NCBI GenBank assembly: GCA_963727245.1 | Contig: CAVSFO010000002.1 | Coordinates: 1-15,713 of the forward strand | From: JBKQVT01 sp963727245 | Lineage (GTDB): Bacteria; Planctomycetota; Planctomycetia; Pirellulales; Thermoguttaceae | Length of the DNA: 15,713 nucleotides | Direction of reading: 5' to 3' | Shown here: piece by piece, positions 9,282 through 15,705 of the stretch | How positions within the stretch are numbered: the first letter of the stretch is position 1 | How the letters are laid out: each line of letters starts with the position of its first letter | Notes under the pieces: model-generated | The model's input: only the letters and a program-made list of their open reading frames with translations | Databases searched by the model: none | What the model was told of the DNA's origin: nothing | Translations under genes and position numbers: made by a program

Positions 9282-10799
9282 ATGGTTACGAAAAGTGCGA
9301 TCGTGTTTTGCGCTGCGGCCATCATCGCCGGATGCATGTTGGGCGAAGCGCCCGGCAATGCCCTCGGCGGTGAAAAGGCGCTGGACAGCCTCTTACGCGA
9401 GGCTCTGCAGGCGGAAGCGGGGCTCGAGCTGACCCGCGCCGTCACGCTCTATGACGAGATCCTCCACCGCTGCGGCCCGGACGGCTCGTCTGATCTGGCG
9501 CTGGCCGCAGGGCAAGGGCTCCGCCGCGTAGCCACTCTCCGGGCCGGATTTGCCTGGACCCGCGCCGAACTGGACCAGGCCCTGGCCAAGGCCTTTTCCG
9601 GCTACCGCCCCGAAGAGCTGACGCAGTGGGAGGACCGCGGCTGGCTGTACGCCCGCAATGTGGACGGGCAGAAGCGGTATCACGTGGCGGATGCCACGAA
9701 CCTGGCCTTCTTCGACACCAGCCTCCGGCGGCGCAATTCGCATCTGGCCGAAGGCGACCGCCTGTTTGCGAAGGTTTTCCTGGAGGCGGCGGCGGAGCTG
9801 GATGCGCAGGCGCCACGCAGCGGCGGCCCGCCGCAGCCCTACGTGCTGCCGCAAACCTACGTGTATACGGTGAAGGCCGTGTTGCACCAGGCGGATTTGC
9901 CGCCGGGCGACGTGGTGCGGGCGTGGTTTCCCGCCCCGCTGGAAACGCCGGCGGCGCAGAACGTCCGCGTCGTGGACGTGCAGCCCGCCGGGACGCTGCG
10001 CCTCGGGCCGGACGTGCAAAGCTCGCTGGGCGTCGTGTATTTGGAAGCGCCGCGACCGCGGGAAGGCGACTTGACGCTGTCGGTCGCGGTAGCCTTCGAC
10101 GCCAGCCACACCGACCTGGCCGTCGATCCGCGGCAGATCCCGCCCTACGACCGGCAAAGCGAAGTCTATCGCCGGTTCACGCGGAGCCAGCCGCAGATCG
10201 CGCTGAACCCGGAGACGGTGGAACTGGCGGCCTCGATCGTGGGCCGGGAGCAGAACCCCTATCGCCAGGCGCGGCGGCTCTACGATTGGGTCTGCGGGCA
10301 TTGCACGTACAACTTCGTCTGGCAGCAGCGCGACGCGACATTCACCTGGGGCTGCGTCTCCGACGAAGTCCGCCGGCGGCGGATCGGCGATTGCGTGACG
10401 CAGTCGATGTTCTATGCCGCGCTGTGCCGCGGCGTGGGCCTGCCGGCGCGCACGTTGTCAACGGCCCGGTGTTCCCGCCCTGCTTCAAGAAACGACCACG
10501 TTTGGGCGGAGGTGCTCTTTCCCGGCTGGGGCTGGCTTCCCGTCGACGTGACCTACAGCGAGGTGATCGCGATGGCCCCCGGCCTCAACGACGGCCAGCG
10601 CCGCCAGTTGCGCGACTTCTTCTTCGGCCGGGTGGACCGCTGGCGGTTTTGCAGCCAGCGCGACGAGTTGTCGCAGCCCTTGGTGCCCGCGAAGCATAGC
10701 CCCCGCAAGCGCGTGACGATGTTCACGTACCCCGAGTTCGAGTGCGGCGGCCGCGACGTGGACAAGGCGGCCGTCACCTGGGAGTGCCGGCCGCGCTAG
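9282..10799 (+). CDS. Exported transglutaminase-like protein
   Basis: ATG 9282 is chosen because AGGAGGAG (9269-9276) lies just before it; the frame is open further upstream but that part looks non-coding. The N-terminus VFCAAAIIAGC carries a lipobox-like IAGC, so a lipoprotein is likely, otherwise a cleaved signal peptide. Residues 30-180 are a helical N-terminal region, including EELTQWEDRGWLYARNVDGQ, often seen in front of transglutaminase-like cores. The papain-like core follows. The expected triad is present: Cys371 in GDCVTQSMFYAALC, His406 in NDHVWAEV and Asp422 in LPVDVTYSE. These folds act as proteases, peptidases or amidases, rarely as true crosslinkers. Between Cys371 and His406 the translation (TLSTARCSRPAS) is off-pattern, whereas another frame reads NGPVFPPCFK, so two compensating indels near 10450-10495 are likely. 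Length is 505 residues. The substrate is unknown. Confidence 0.8.
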   Translation: MVTKSAIVFCAAAIIAGCMLGEAPGNALGGEKALDSLLREALQAEAGLELTRAVTLYDEILHRCGPDGSSDLALAAGQGLRRVATLRAGFAWTRAELDQALAKAFSGYRPEELTQWEDRGWLYARNVDGQKRYHVADATNLAFFDTSLRRRNSHLAEGDRLFAKVFLEAAAELDAQAPRSGGPPQPYVLPQTYVYTVKAVLHQADLPPGDVVRAWFPAPLETPAAQNVRVVDVQPAGTLRLGPDVQSSLGVVYLEAPRPREGDLTLSVAVAFDASHTDLAVDPRQIPPYDRQSEVYRRFTRSQPQIALNPETVELAASIVGREQNPYRQARRLYDWVCGHCTYNFVWQQRDATFTWGCVSDEVRRRRIGDCVTQSMFYAALCRGVGLPARTLSTARCSRPASRNDHVWAEVLFPGWGWLPVDVTYSEVIAMAPGLNDGQRRQLRDFFFGRVDRWRFCSQRDELSQPLVPAKHSPRKRVTMFTYPEFECGGRDVDKAAVTWECRPR

Positions 10800-10877
10800 C
10801 CCGGATCATTCACGGCTCGACAAAAGCCGGGTGGCCCTTGCCAAGAACCTCGCTTCCCGCGGCTGGCTGGTGTTTTG
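10797..10877 (+). repeat. Stop-codon-bearing repeat, copy B, with T-rich tail
   Basis: The element begins at the TAG stop of the transglutaminase-like gene and is the partner of copy A at 6895-6926. It shares TAGCCCGG and ATTCACGGCTC, then AAAGCC and, further along, AACCTCGCTT. Unlike copy A it lacks the perfect inverted repeat. It ends near a T-rich stretch (GTTTTGTTTTT, about 10870-10880) that might help end transcription. Confidence 0.6.
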
Positions 10878-11159
10878 TTTTTCGAGACGGCAACTTGGGA
10901 AGGCATGGGCGCCGAGATCGCCGGGAGGGCGAAGGCGGGGCTGATCCTCCCGGAGAACGAACGTAATTCGGGACCCAGAGCCGTTTGCGATGTGACCCGT
11001 GAACAGGCGTGCGGCGGGCGCCTGCGACAAATGGCGTCCCGCTGAAAGCGGGGGACGCCAGGAGAATTCGACGCCACCGCCGCCCAACAAGACGTTTCCA
11101 CGCGGCACGGCGCGCACCCCAAGCGTTGGGATTGCTGAGCCAACCGTTTCGAGCGCGCG
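10800..11159. other. Intergenic region, 360 bp
   Basis: The stretch between the transglutaminase-like gene and the convergent transposase holds repeat copy B, an 8-bp inverted repeat CCGGGAGG (10921-10928) / CCTCCCGG (10946-10953), and a GC-rich hairpin at 11033-11059. Frames open here on both strands give Arg/Pro/Ala-rich translations without domains. No gene is supported. Confidence 0.5.
11033..11059. repeat. GC-rich hairpin
   Basis: GGCGTCC...CGCT pairs with AGCG...GGACGCC around a short GAA-containing loop. It lies about 100 bases beyond the transposase stop, on the side where transposase transcription would exit. It could act as a terminator or belong to the element's outer end; nothing decides between these. 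Confidence 0.4.
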
Positions 11160-12599
11160 TCAATCTGCCGACGCCGGTTCCGCCACAGCCTTCTGGATGG
11201 GACCGAGCCGCAGTTTGCCCAACGTCCCTTCACGGCGGGGTGTCGCCGCCAGCAACGTCGCGAAGCTTGCATGCACGATCAGCACCGCGCCGATCATCGC
11301 ATGAAACCGCCGCGCCCCGGCAAGGTTTCCGTCGTCAACGCCCCAGAATAGCTTCAATCGGGCGTTAACCCGCTCGACCGACGTGCGGCCGTTGTACAAC
11401 CGCTCGAATTTCTTCGTGGCCCGCGGAATGGGCGGAAACCGTCGCAGGTCGATCGTACGATCGACCCGCACCGTCTTGCCATAGGACTTGCCCGCATTGC
11501 ACACCGCGTCGTGCGGACAGTTCCAGCCCTCGTGGCGCGCCGGACAGCGGTATTTCAGCGTCTCCCGCTGGGGCTCGTAGCCGATGTAGGCCATCTTGTG
11601 CCGTAGGATCGGCAGGCTGGTGCGGTCGTAGCAATGCACCGTTCCCGCTTCGTCGTAGACGATGTTCGACCTGCCGTCATGGCCTGGAAGCATCTGCTCG
11701 GTCTGCTCCTTCCACAGGCTGCGGTTCTGGATCACCGGGCGAATCTTGGCCTTGTGCAATGTCCGATGCGACTCGCTGTCGTCGGCCGCCTTGTCGTAGG
11801 CCAGGGTCTTGATGCGACCTTCGGGCAAGTTGGCTTGGCCTTGTTCCAGCAGGTCCGGCAAGGACTTCGAGTCGGCGGCGTTGGCCGTGGTCACGCGATA
11901 GGCGAGCACGACTTCATGTTCGGCGTCCACCAGCAGGTGCAGCTTGTAGCCGAACCACTCCACGACCTTGGTGACCTTGCCCGCGTCGTCCTTGTATTCC
12001 TTCTTCCCGCCGCTGGGTTGCGGCAGGCCCTCGGCCAGTTCCGCGTTGACGGCCTTCTCGTTTCGCTTGCCGTGGGCGTGCAAGGCGGTGGAATCGCCGG
12101 CGGTGTTCTCTCCCAAATCGGGGACCGCCGAGGCGAGCCGCCGGATCATCGCGCTGAAGATCCGCTGCAACTCCGAGAAGTGGGGTTCCTGCCCCAACAC
12201 ATCGAGAAACCGCGAGATATTCCAGGAGTCCGGAATGTCCTCGGGCTTCTCGATGCCGATCAGACGGCAGAGGGCGTCGTTGCGTCCGAGTTCCGCCAGG
12301 ACGGAGACGAAGCTCGTGTGCCGCAGAGCGATCCGCAAGAGCACCACGCCCCAGGCGACGTGCACGGGACAATCGTTGCGTCCACGGCCGCGATTTCGCC
12401 GCAGTCCTTCGAGGAGTTTGGCGTCGGGGATAGACTCCAGGAACTTCCTGACTGTGGCCAGGCCGGGGTTGTCTTCCAGGCAGTCCCAGGCGAAGAGGGG
12501 CTTGGTGACGTCGATTCGCATGAAGGACCTCCGTGTGACGGGATGAAGCGATGATGATACACCGCACGCGATCCCCGCACCAGAGGAGGAGTGGTCGAA
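11067..12599 (-). mobile_element. Insertion sequence of about 1.5 kb (ends tentative)
   Basis: The element certainly includes the intact transposase at 11160-12521. The ends are not certain. The best candidate terminal inverted repeat pairs TTCGACGCCACCGCCGCC at 11067 with TTCGACCACTCCTCCTCT read inward from 12599, about 12 of 18 identical and partly low-complexity. These ends would give a normal 1533-bp element. I see no clear target-site duplication beside them, so the boundaries are a guess. Confidence 0.4.
11160..12521 (-). CDS. DDE transposase, IS4/IS5 superfamily, IS1182-like
   Basis: This 453-residue protein catalyses cut-and-paste movement of its own element. The start at ATG 12521 is fixed by GGAGG a few bases upstream; the frame is open for another 144 codons upstream but that part has no transposase similarity. 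The N-terminal 120 residues (CRLIGIEKPEDIPDSWNISR) look like the DUF772-type domain of these transposases. The catalytic triad is visible: Asp143 in AGDSTALHAHGK, Asp243 in LAYDKAADDSES and Glu383 in GRTSVERVNARLK, with FGYKLHLLVDAEHEVVLAYR in the RNase-H-like core. A cysteine-rich insert (YRCPARHEGWNCPHDAVC) sits between the second Asp and the Glu, as in IS1182-like members. It is the only long gene here with no frame disruption. The family name is tentative, the transposase call firm. Confidence 0.9.
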   Translation of the reverse strand: MRIDVTKPLFAWDCLEDNPGLATVRKFLESIPDAKLLEGLRRNRGRGRNDCPVHVAWGVVLLRIALRHTSFVSVLAELGRNDALCRLIGIEKPEDIPDSWNISRFLDVLGQEPHFSELQRIFSAMIRRLASAVPDLGENTAGDSTALHAHGKRNEKAVNAELAEGLPQPSGGKKEYKDDAGKVTKVVEWFGYKLHLLVDAEHEVVLAYRVTTANAADSKSLPDLLEQGQANLPEGRIKTLAYDKAADDSESHRTLHKAKIRPVIQNRSLWKEQTEQMLPGHDGRSNIVYDEAGTVHCYDRTSLPILRHKMAYIGYEPQRETLKYRCPARHEGWNCPHDAVCNAGKSYGKTVRVDRTIDLRRFPPIPRATKKFERLYNGRTSVERVNARLKLFWGVDDGNLAGARRFHAMIGAVLIVHASFATLLAATPRREGTLGKLRLGPIQKAVAEPASAD

Positions 12600-12840
12600 A
12601 AATCGAAGAAAATTGGTGGGCGGTTCGATAAACGCGGGGGAGCGAGGTCCTCTTGCGGGGAAGGCCCTTGCGGGCCCTCCCCCAACCTCTTTGCGCCAAT
12701 CGACTTGCTCACAGCGCAAACGGCTCACTGATCCTTCCCCCGGCTTGACAATTCCAGGCAAAGGGGGGATCATAAACGCGGAGCCGGGAGGGGGCCTTCG
12801 TTTCGCAGTCATTTCCTTGGAGCTGCCGAGGCTTTGCGAC
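12522..12840. other. Intergenic region between transposase and cpaF, 319 bp
   Basis: It contains the presumed right end of the IS, a GC-rich hairpin at 12657-12682 (GGCCC-TTGC-GGGCC core with outer GGGG/CCCC pairing), a 7-bp inverted repeat TTTGCGC (12690-12696) / GCGCAAA (12714-12720), and the cpaF promoter candidate. ATAAACGCGG occurs twice, near 12628 and 12772, each followed by a GGGAG- or GCGAGG-like string. No gene is supported. Confidence 0.5.
12745..12773 (+). promoter_or_regulatory. Sigma70-type promoter candidate for cpaF
   Basis: TTGACA (12745-12750) is a perfect -35. GATCAT (12768-12773) is a 4/6 -10 at 17-base spacing. The leader to ATG 12841 would be about 60 bases. If real, the pilus motor gene is transcribed from its own promoter just beyond the insertion sequence. 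Confidence 0.45.
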
Positions 12841-13960
12841 ATGGCACGGCAAGCGGTCTTCGAAGCCAGCGTGCGGTATTTTCTCGACCCGCTCGCTCCC
12901 TTTCTTGACGATGAATCGATCAACGAGATCATGGTCAACGGCTTCGACGACATCTACATCGAGCGCCGCGGCCGGCTGCTCAAGACCGAAGCCCGTTTCC
13001 CCAGCGAGGACGCCCTGGTCTCGGCGGTCCACAACATCGCGCAGTGGGTGGGCCGGGAGATCGACGACGAGCATCCCATCCTCGACGCCCGGCTGCCCAA
13101 CGGCTCGCGCGTCAACGCGATCATTCCTCCCAGTGCCCGCCGCGGCACCTACCTGACGATCCGCAAGTTCTTCCGCAACGTGCTGACCATGGAGGACTTC
13201 GTCCGCTTCGGCAGCCTCTCGGCGGCGGCCCAGGAGTTCCTCGAAATCTGCGTCCGCCTGCACAAGAACATGCTGATTTCCGGCGGCAACGGGCACCGGC
13301 AAAACGACCCTGCTGGGGGCCATTTCCCGGGCCATTCCCGAGGAAGAGCGAATCATCGTCATCGAGGAAACCTCGGAGCTGCGGCTGATGCAAACGCACT
13401 GCCTGTACCTGGAGGCCAAGCCGGCCGATCGCCAGGGGCACGGCGGCTTGACGGTGCGGCAATTGTTCATCAATTCGCTGCGCATGCGGCCCGACCGGAT
13501 CGTGGTCGGCGAAGTCCGCGCCGGCGAGGCCTTGGACCTGGTGCAATCGATGATCAGCGGCCACGCCGGGAGCATGTCGACGGTCCACGCCAACACGCCC
13601 CGCGACGCCCTGGTCCGCCTGGAAACCTTGTCGCTGATGTCCGACGTGGAGATCCCGGTCTACGTTTCCCGCGCCCAGGTGGCCTCGGCCATTCACCTGG
13701 TGGTCCAAGTGAGCCGTTTCGTGGAAGATGGATCGCGCAAGGTAACGCGGATCACGGAAGCCTTTGGGCTGGACGAAAATAATCAATATCGCACTCAGGA
13801 CCTTTTTGTCTCCCGGCTGCGGGGCAAGACGGCCGATGGCGGACTGATCGCCGAATTGGAGCCGACCGGGCAGCTCCCCACCTTCGCGGCGGAAGTGTAC
13901 GAGCAGGGAATGCAAGACCGGGTCAAGTTGAGCCAGGCGCTGTGGAAAGCGAACGGGTAG
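12841..13960 (+). CDS. cpaF: CpaF/TadA-type pilus assembly ATPase (one frameshift in Walker A)
   Basis: This is the hexameric secretion ATPase (GspE/VirB11 superfamily) that powers Tad (Flp) pilus assembly at the cytoplasmic side. The N-terminal half has the family signature FLDDESINEIMVNGFDDIYI, then ILDARLPNGSRVNAIIPP and TYLTIRKF. Walker A should read GGTGTGKTTLLG, but an extra A at 13288-13289 breaks the frame here, giving SGGNGHRQ in the first frame; downstream the second frame reads correctly. IIVIEETSEL, the SLRMRPDRIVVGEVRAGEAL box and SGHAGSMSTVHANTPRDAL (His box) follow. Usually the box has GEVRGGE; here Ala replaces one Gly. The length of about 373 residues is short for CpaF, lacking the usual N-terminal extension. 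The single A insertion in an otherwise perfect motif is most likely a sequencing error. No TadZ or TadB/TadC neighbour is visible. Confidence 0.92.
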
Positions 13961-14016
13961 GGGACAGCGGACAGAGAACAGAGATCAGGGAACAGTTGGG
14001 AGTTGAAAGCCGAAAG

Positions 14017-14038
14017 CCCCCGGATGGCAATCCGGGGG
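14017..14038 (+). terminator. GC-rich hairpin after cpaF
   Basis: CCCCCGGAT (14017-14025) and ATCCGGGGG (14030-14038) form a perfect 9-bp stem with a GGCA loop, 57 bases after the cpaF stop. No U-tract follows on the plus strand, so a terminator role is plausible but unproven; a structured repeat is the alternative. Confidence 0.5.
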
Positions 14039-14060
14039 GGCATTCGCGGGCTAATCGTTG

Positions 14061-14090
14061 TGACAAAACCGGCCCGGGAGCGACTATAGG
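14061..14090 (+). promoter_or_regulatory. Weak promoter candidate for the pilin genes
   Basis: TATAGG (14085-14090) is a 4/6 -10. The only -35-like string at a workable distance is TGACAA (14061-14066, 18-base spacing), which is a poor match. It lies after the cpaF hairpin and before the first pilin gene, where separate pilin transcription would be expected. Confidence 0.2.
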
Positions 14091-14145
14091 CTAGGGGCAT
14101 AAGATGAGCCGAGGATCTTTTGCCACGGTGGGGGGGGTTGATGAA

Positions 14146-14249
14146 GGATTTTAGATTCTGGATTTTGGATTTTGGATTACGCGCAGAGCGGAGCGGGCGC
14201 TGGTGGCGAACCGCCCTAATCCAAAATCTAAAATCCAAAATCCAAAATT
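14146..14249. repeat. AT-rich 7-base repeat forming a 34-bp inverted repeat around the pilin start
   Basis: Both arms are runs of a 7-base unit (GGATTTT in the left arm 14146-14179, CCAAAAT in the right arm 14217-14249/50). They are complementary at 30 of 34 positions, and two of the other four would be G-U pairs in RNA. The 37-base loop holds the GGAG ribosome binding site (14190-14193) and the GTG start at 14203 of the first pilin. The right arm is translated as part of its leader. Confidence 0.75.
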
Positions 14250-14400
14250 CGTCCGCCGCCGGGGCGCCGCGGCGTTGGATTACGCCTTGGTGCTGGGGGT
14301 GGTGCTTCCGTTGTTGGCGATTACCATGTACGAGGCTCCCAAGATCATGAGCCTGGTGTACGAGATGGATTCGCTGTTGGTTTCCTGGCCGTTCATGTGA
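14203..14400 (+). CDS. Small Flp-like type IVb prepilin (pilin 1)
   Basis: This 65-residue protein has a basic leader ending RRRG, then AAALDYALVLGVVLPLLAIT and a short polar tail. This is the architecture of Flp/Tad prepilins: cleavage after the Gly and a single hydrophobic segment that packs into the pilus. Flp pilins normally have Glu at +5 and Tyr at +6; here +5 is Asp and +6 is Tyr. The start is GTG 14203 with GGAG at 14190-14193; no later start would keep the leader. Leader residues PNPKSKIQNPKF are encoded by the 7-base repeat, so this N-terminus was probably acquired by repeat invasion. A pseudopilin of the same pilus or a TadE-like minor component is an alternative. It lies between cpaF and a second prepilin gene. 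Confidence 0.6.
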   Translation: MANRPNPKSKIQNPKFVRRRGAAALDYALVLGVVLPLLAITMYEAPKIMSLVYEMDSLLVSWPFM

Positions 14401-14436
14401 CGCAGGTAAATGACGGGGAAAACAGGGGAAAAGAGT

Positions 14437-14574
14437 GTAGGGCGGGGGCGAGCGCAGTGCACCCCACCATTACCGAATATAATAGATGACGAAGTCGGGC
14501 TTCGTCATTGTTTCGTGATTTGGGTTTCGACATTCGTCATTCGAATCGGTGGGGCCGTGCTCGACCCACCCTAC
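14437..14574. repeat. MITE-like inverted-repeat element between the two pilin genes
   Basis: The outer arms are GTAGGG...CGAGCGCAG...CCCCACC (from 14437) and the imperfect inverse GGTGGGGCC...CGACCCACCCTAC (to 14574). Inside is a perfect 9-bp hairpin, ATGACGAAG (14486-14494) / CTTCGTCAT (14500-14508), with loop TCGGG, followed by further TTCGTCATT-type strings. It fills most of the gap between pilin 1 and pilin 2. A second copy of one outer arm is at 15492-15521. No protein is encoded. Confidence 0.65.
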
Positions 14575-14594
14575 TTTAGACAGGGAGTGCTGCA

Positions 14595-14918
14595 ATGACC
14601 AAATTGAAGAGTCTCTTGCGGGCGGTCCACGAGAGCGAAGAGGGCTCGGTGAGCCTGGAAACGATCCTCATCATCGGTGCGATCGCCCTGCCGATCCTGA
14701 TCTTCCTGATCAAGTATGGTTGGCCGACGGTACAAAGCTATTTCAACAGCGGCATGTCGAACCTTGGCGGCGCCTCCGCCATCACCAAGCTGAAACCGGA
14801 CGGGTACTTAACGGTATCATGCGGCACTGATTTTCGCGCTGCGCGGTTCGAAGGGGGACGACCCGAACGAATCCGAAAGGGCTCGGGCCGTGCCGCCGTT
14901 TGCAGTTATAGGCCTTGA
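14595..14918 (+). CDS. Flp-like type IVb prepilin (pilin 2)
   Basis: ATG 14595 follows GGGAG (14583-14587) at good spacing. The leader MTKLKSLLRAVHESEEG is followed by SVSLETILIIGAIALPILIF, so cleavage after Gly17 puts Glu at +5, the residue needed for type IV pilin methylation and assembly. The +6 residue is Thr where Flp pilins usually have Tyr. Residues 40-70 (YGWPTVQSYFNSGMSNLGGA) resemble the pilin tail. The last 35 residues are Arg/Gly-rich and unlike a pilin, so an indel near 14830 or repeat-derived sequence may have changed the natural end. The gene ends 3 bases before the next start, suggesting cotranscription with the peptidase that would process it. It may be the major pilin. Confidence 0.65.
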   Translation: MTKLKSLLRAVHESEEGSVSLETILIIGAIALPILIFLIKYGWPTVQSYFNSGMSNLGGASAITKLKPDGYLTVSCGTDFRAARFEGGRPERIRKGSGRAAVCSYRP

Positions 14919-14921
14919 ACA

Positions 14922-15487
14922 ATGCTTTCGACGGTGGTGTTGCTGGGGCTGGTGCTGGTTGCCGCAGCAACGGACCTTCGCCGGCATAAGATTTACAATT
15001 GGACCACCTACCCGGGAATCCTCTTCGCCTTGGGCCTCAGTGCATCGGGCGAATGCTTGCTGCGGGCGGGCGTGTCCAGGGATTGGTTGCAGCACTGGTT
15101 GGGGTGGATCGGTTTTCGGCAGAGTTTGATCGGGTTCCTGGTCTGTGGGATCCTGATGCTGGTTTGCCTGGTTCTTTCGAAAGTGGGAGGCGGCGACGTG
15201 AAGCTGATCGCCATGCTGGGGGCCTTCCTCGGCTGGGAAGTCGGCATCGTCGCGATGCTGTGGACCTTTGTGCTCGGCTCCGCGGGGGCCTTGATCGTGT
15301 TGGTCTGGCGGGTCGGGCCGTGGCGGCTCACGGCCCAGTGCTTTCGGCACCTGATGTGGATGCTGCGGCTGGGAAAATGGGTGCCGCTGACGGCCGCCGA
15401 GCGGGCCCAGTTGCAGCCGCCGTTGTGTTTGGCCCCCAGGCGCTGGCGGCCGTGGTGATCGTGCGGTTTTTCGATTCGTTGGCCTAG
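14922..15487 (+). CDS. cpaA: CpaA/TadV-type prepilin peptidase (A24 family)
   Basis: This is an inner-membrane aspartic peptidase that cleaves Flp-type prepilin leaders. Both catalytic Asp motifs are visible: ATDLRRHKIYNW near residue 17 and GGGDVKLIAMLGAFLG near residue 90. The rest is hydrophobic helices (VVLLGLVLVAA, LIGFLVCGILMLVCLVL, IVAMLWTFVLGSAGALIVLV), and the length of about 188 residues suits TadV/CpaA enzymes without the N-methyltransferase domain of PilD. Near 15440 the frame shifts: one frame ends at 15458 with APRRWRPW, while the neighbouring frame continues as ALAAVVIVRFFDSLA, a membrane-like end, stopping at 15487. I take the longer end as real. Pilin 2 stops just 3 bases upstream, so the two are likely one transcription unit. 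Confidence 0.85.
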
Positions 15488-15491
15488 GAAA

Positions 15492-15521
15492 GTAGGGGGG
15501 TCGATGCAGCGAGCCCCACCA
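15492..15521 (+). repeat. Second copy of the GTAGGG element arm
   Basis: GTAGGGGGGTCGATGCAGCG, then AGCCCCACCA, matches the arm starting at 14437 with about three quarters of positions shared. It lies 5 bases after the peptidase stop. Confidence 0.5.
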
Positions 15522-15544
15522 ATGAGATCTTTTGAAGGACTTCG

Positions 15545-15705
15545 AACCGCAGAGGACACCGAGGGACGCAGAGGACGACGAAAGCTGGAGCCACGGATTA
15601 AACACAGATGAAACACGGATCGAAGAGAATGATCTGTGTTCAATCTGTGTTCCATCTGTGGCCAGTTTTTCCCTCCCTCTGCGATCCTCTGCGTCCTCCG
15701 CGGTT
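15545..15705. repeat. Large MITE-like inverted-repeat element
   Basis: Outer arms AACCGCAGAGGAC...ACGCAGAGG (from 15545) pair imperfectly with CCTCTGCG...GTCCTCCGCGGTT (to 15705). Inner arms CCACGGATTAAACACAGATG (15591 on) pair with the CAATCTGTGTTCCATCTGTGG string ending near 15661. No protein is encoded. The layout of nested repeated words (GCAGAGGAC, ACACAGAT) resembles a non-autonomous dispersed element. Confidence 0.7.

Noticed and set aside
9393..10301. 302-codon minus-strand frame over the transglutaminase-like gene
   Set aside because: It overlaps a gene with a strong ribosome binding site, lipobox and catalytic triad; the antisense translation is Arg/Leu-rich without motifs.
11634..12554. 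306-codon plus-strand frame antisense to the transposase
   Set aside because: It is a codon-bias shadow of an intact transposase with its DDE triad. No start signal or domain was found.
12657..12682. GC-rich hairpin as a terminator of the transposase
   Set aside because: The transposase is transcribed leftwards from about 12521, so this hairpin lies upstream of it. It cannot end that transcript.
14120..14350. 76-codon frame starting near the G-run at 14120, overlapping pilin 1
   Set aside because: Its translation (IQNLKSKIQNSSAAG, then WCWGWCFRCW) reads the repeat and the pilin helix in the wrong frame.
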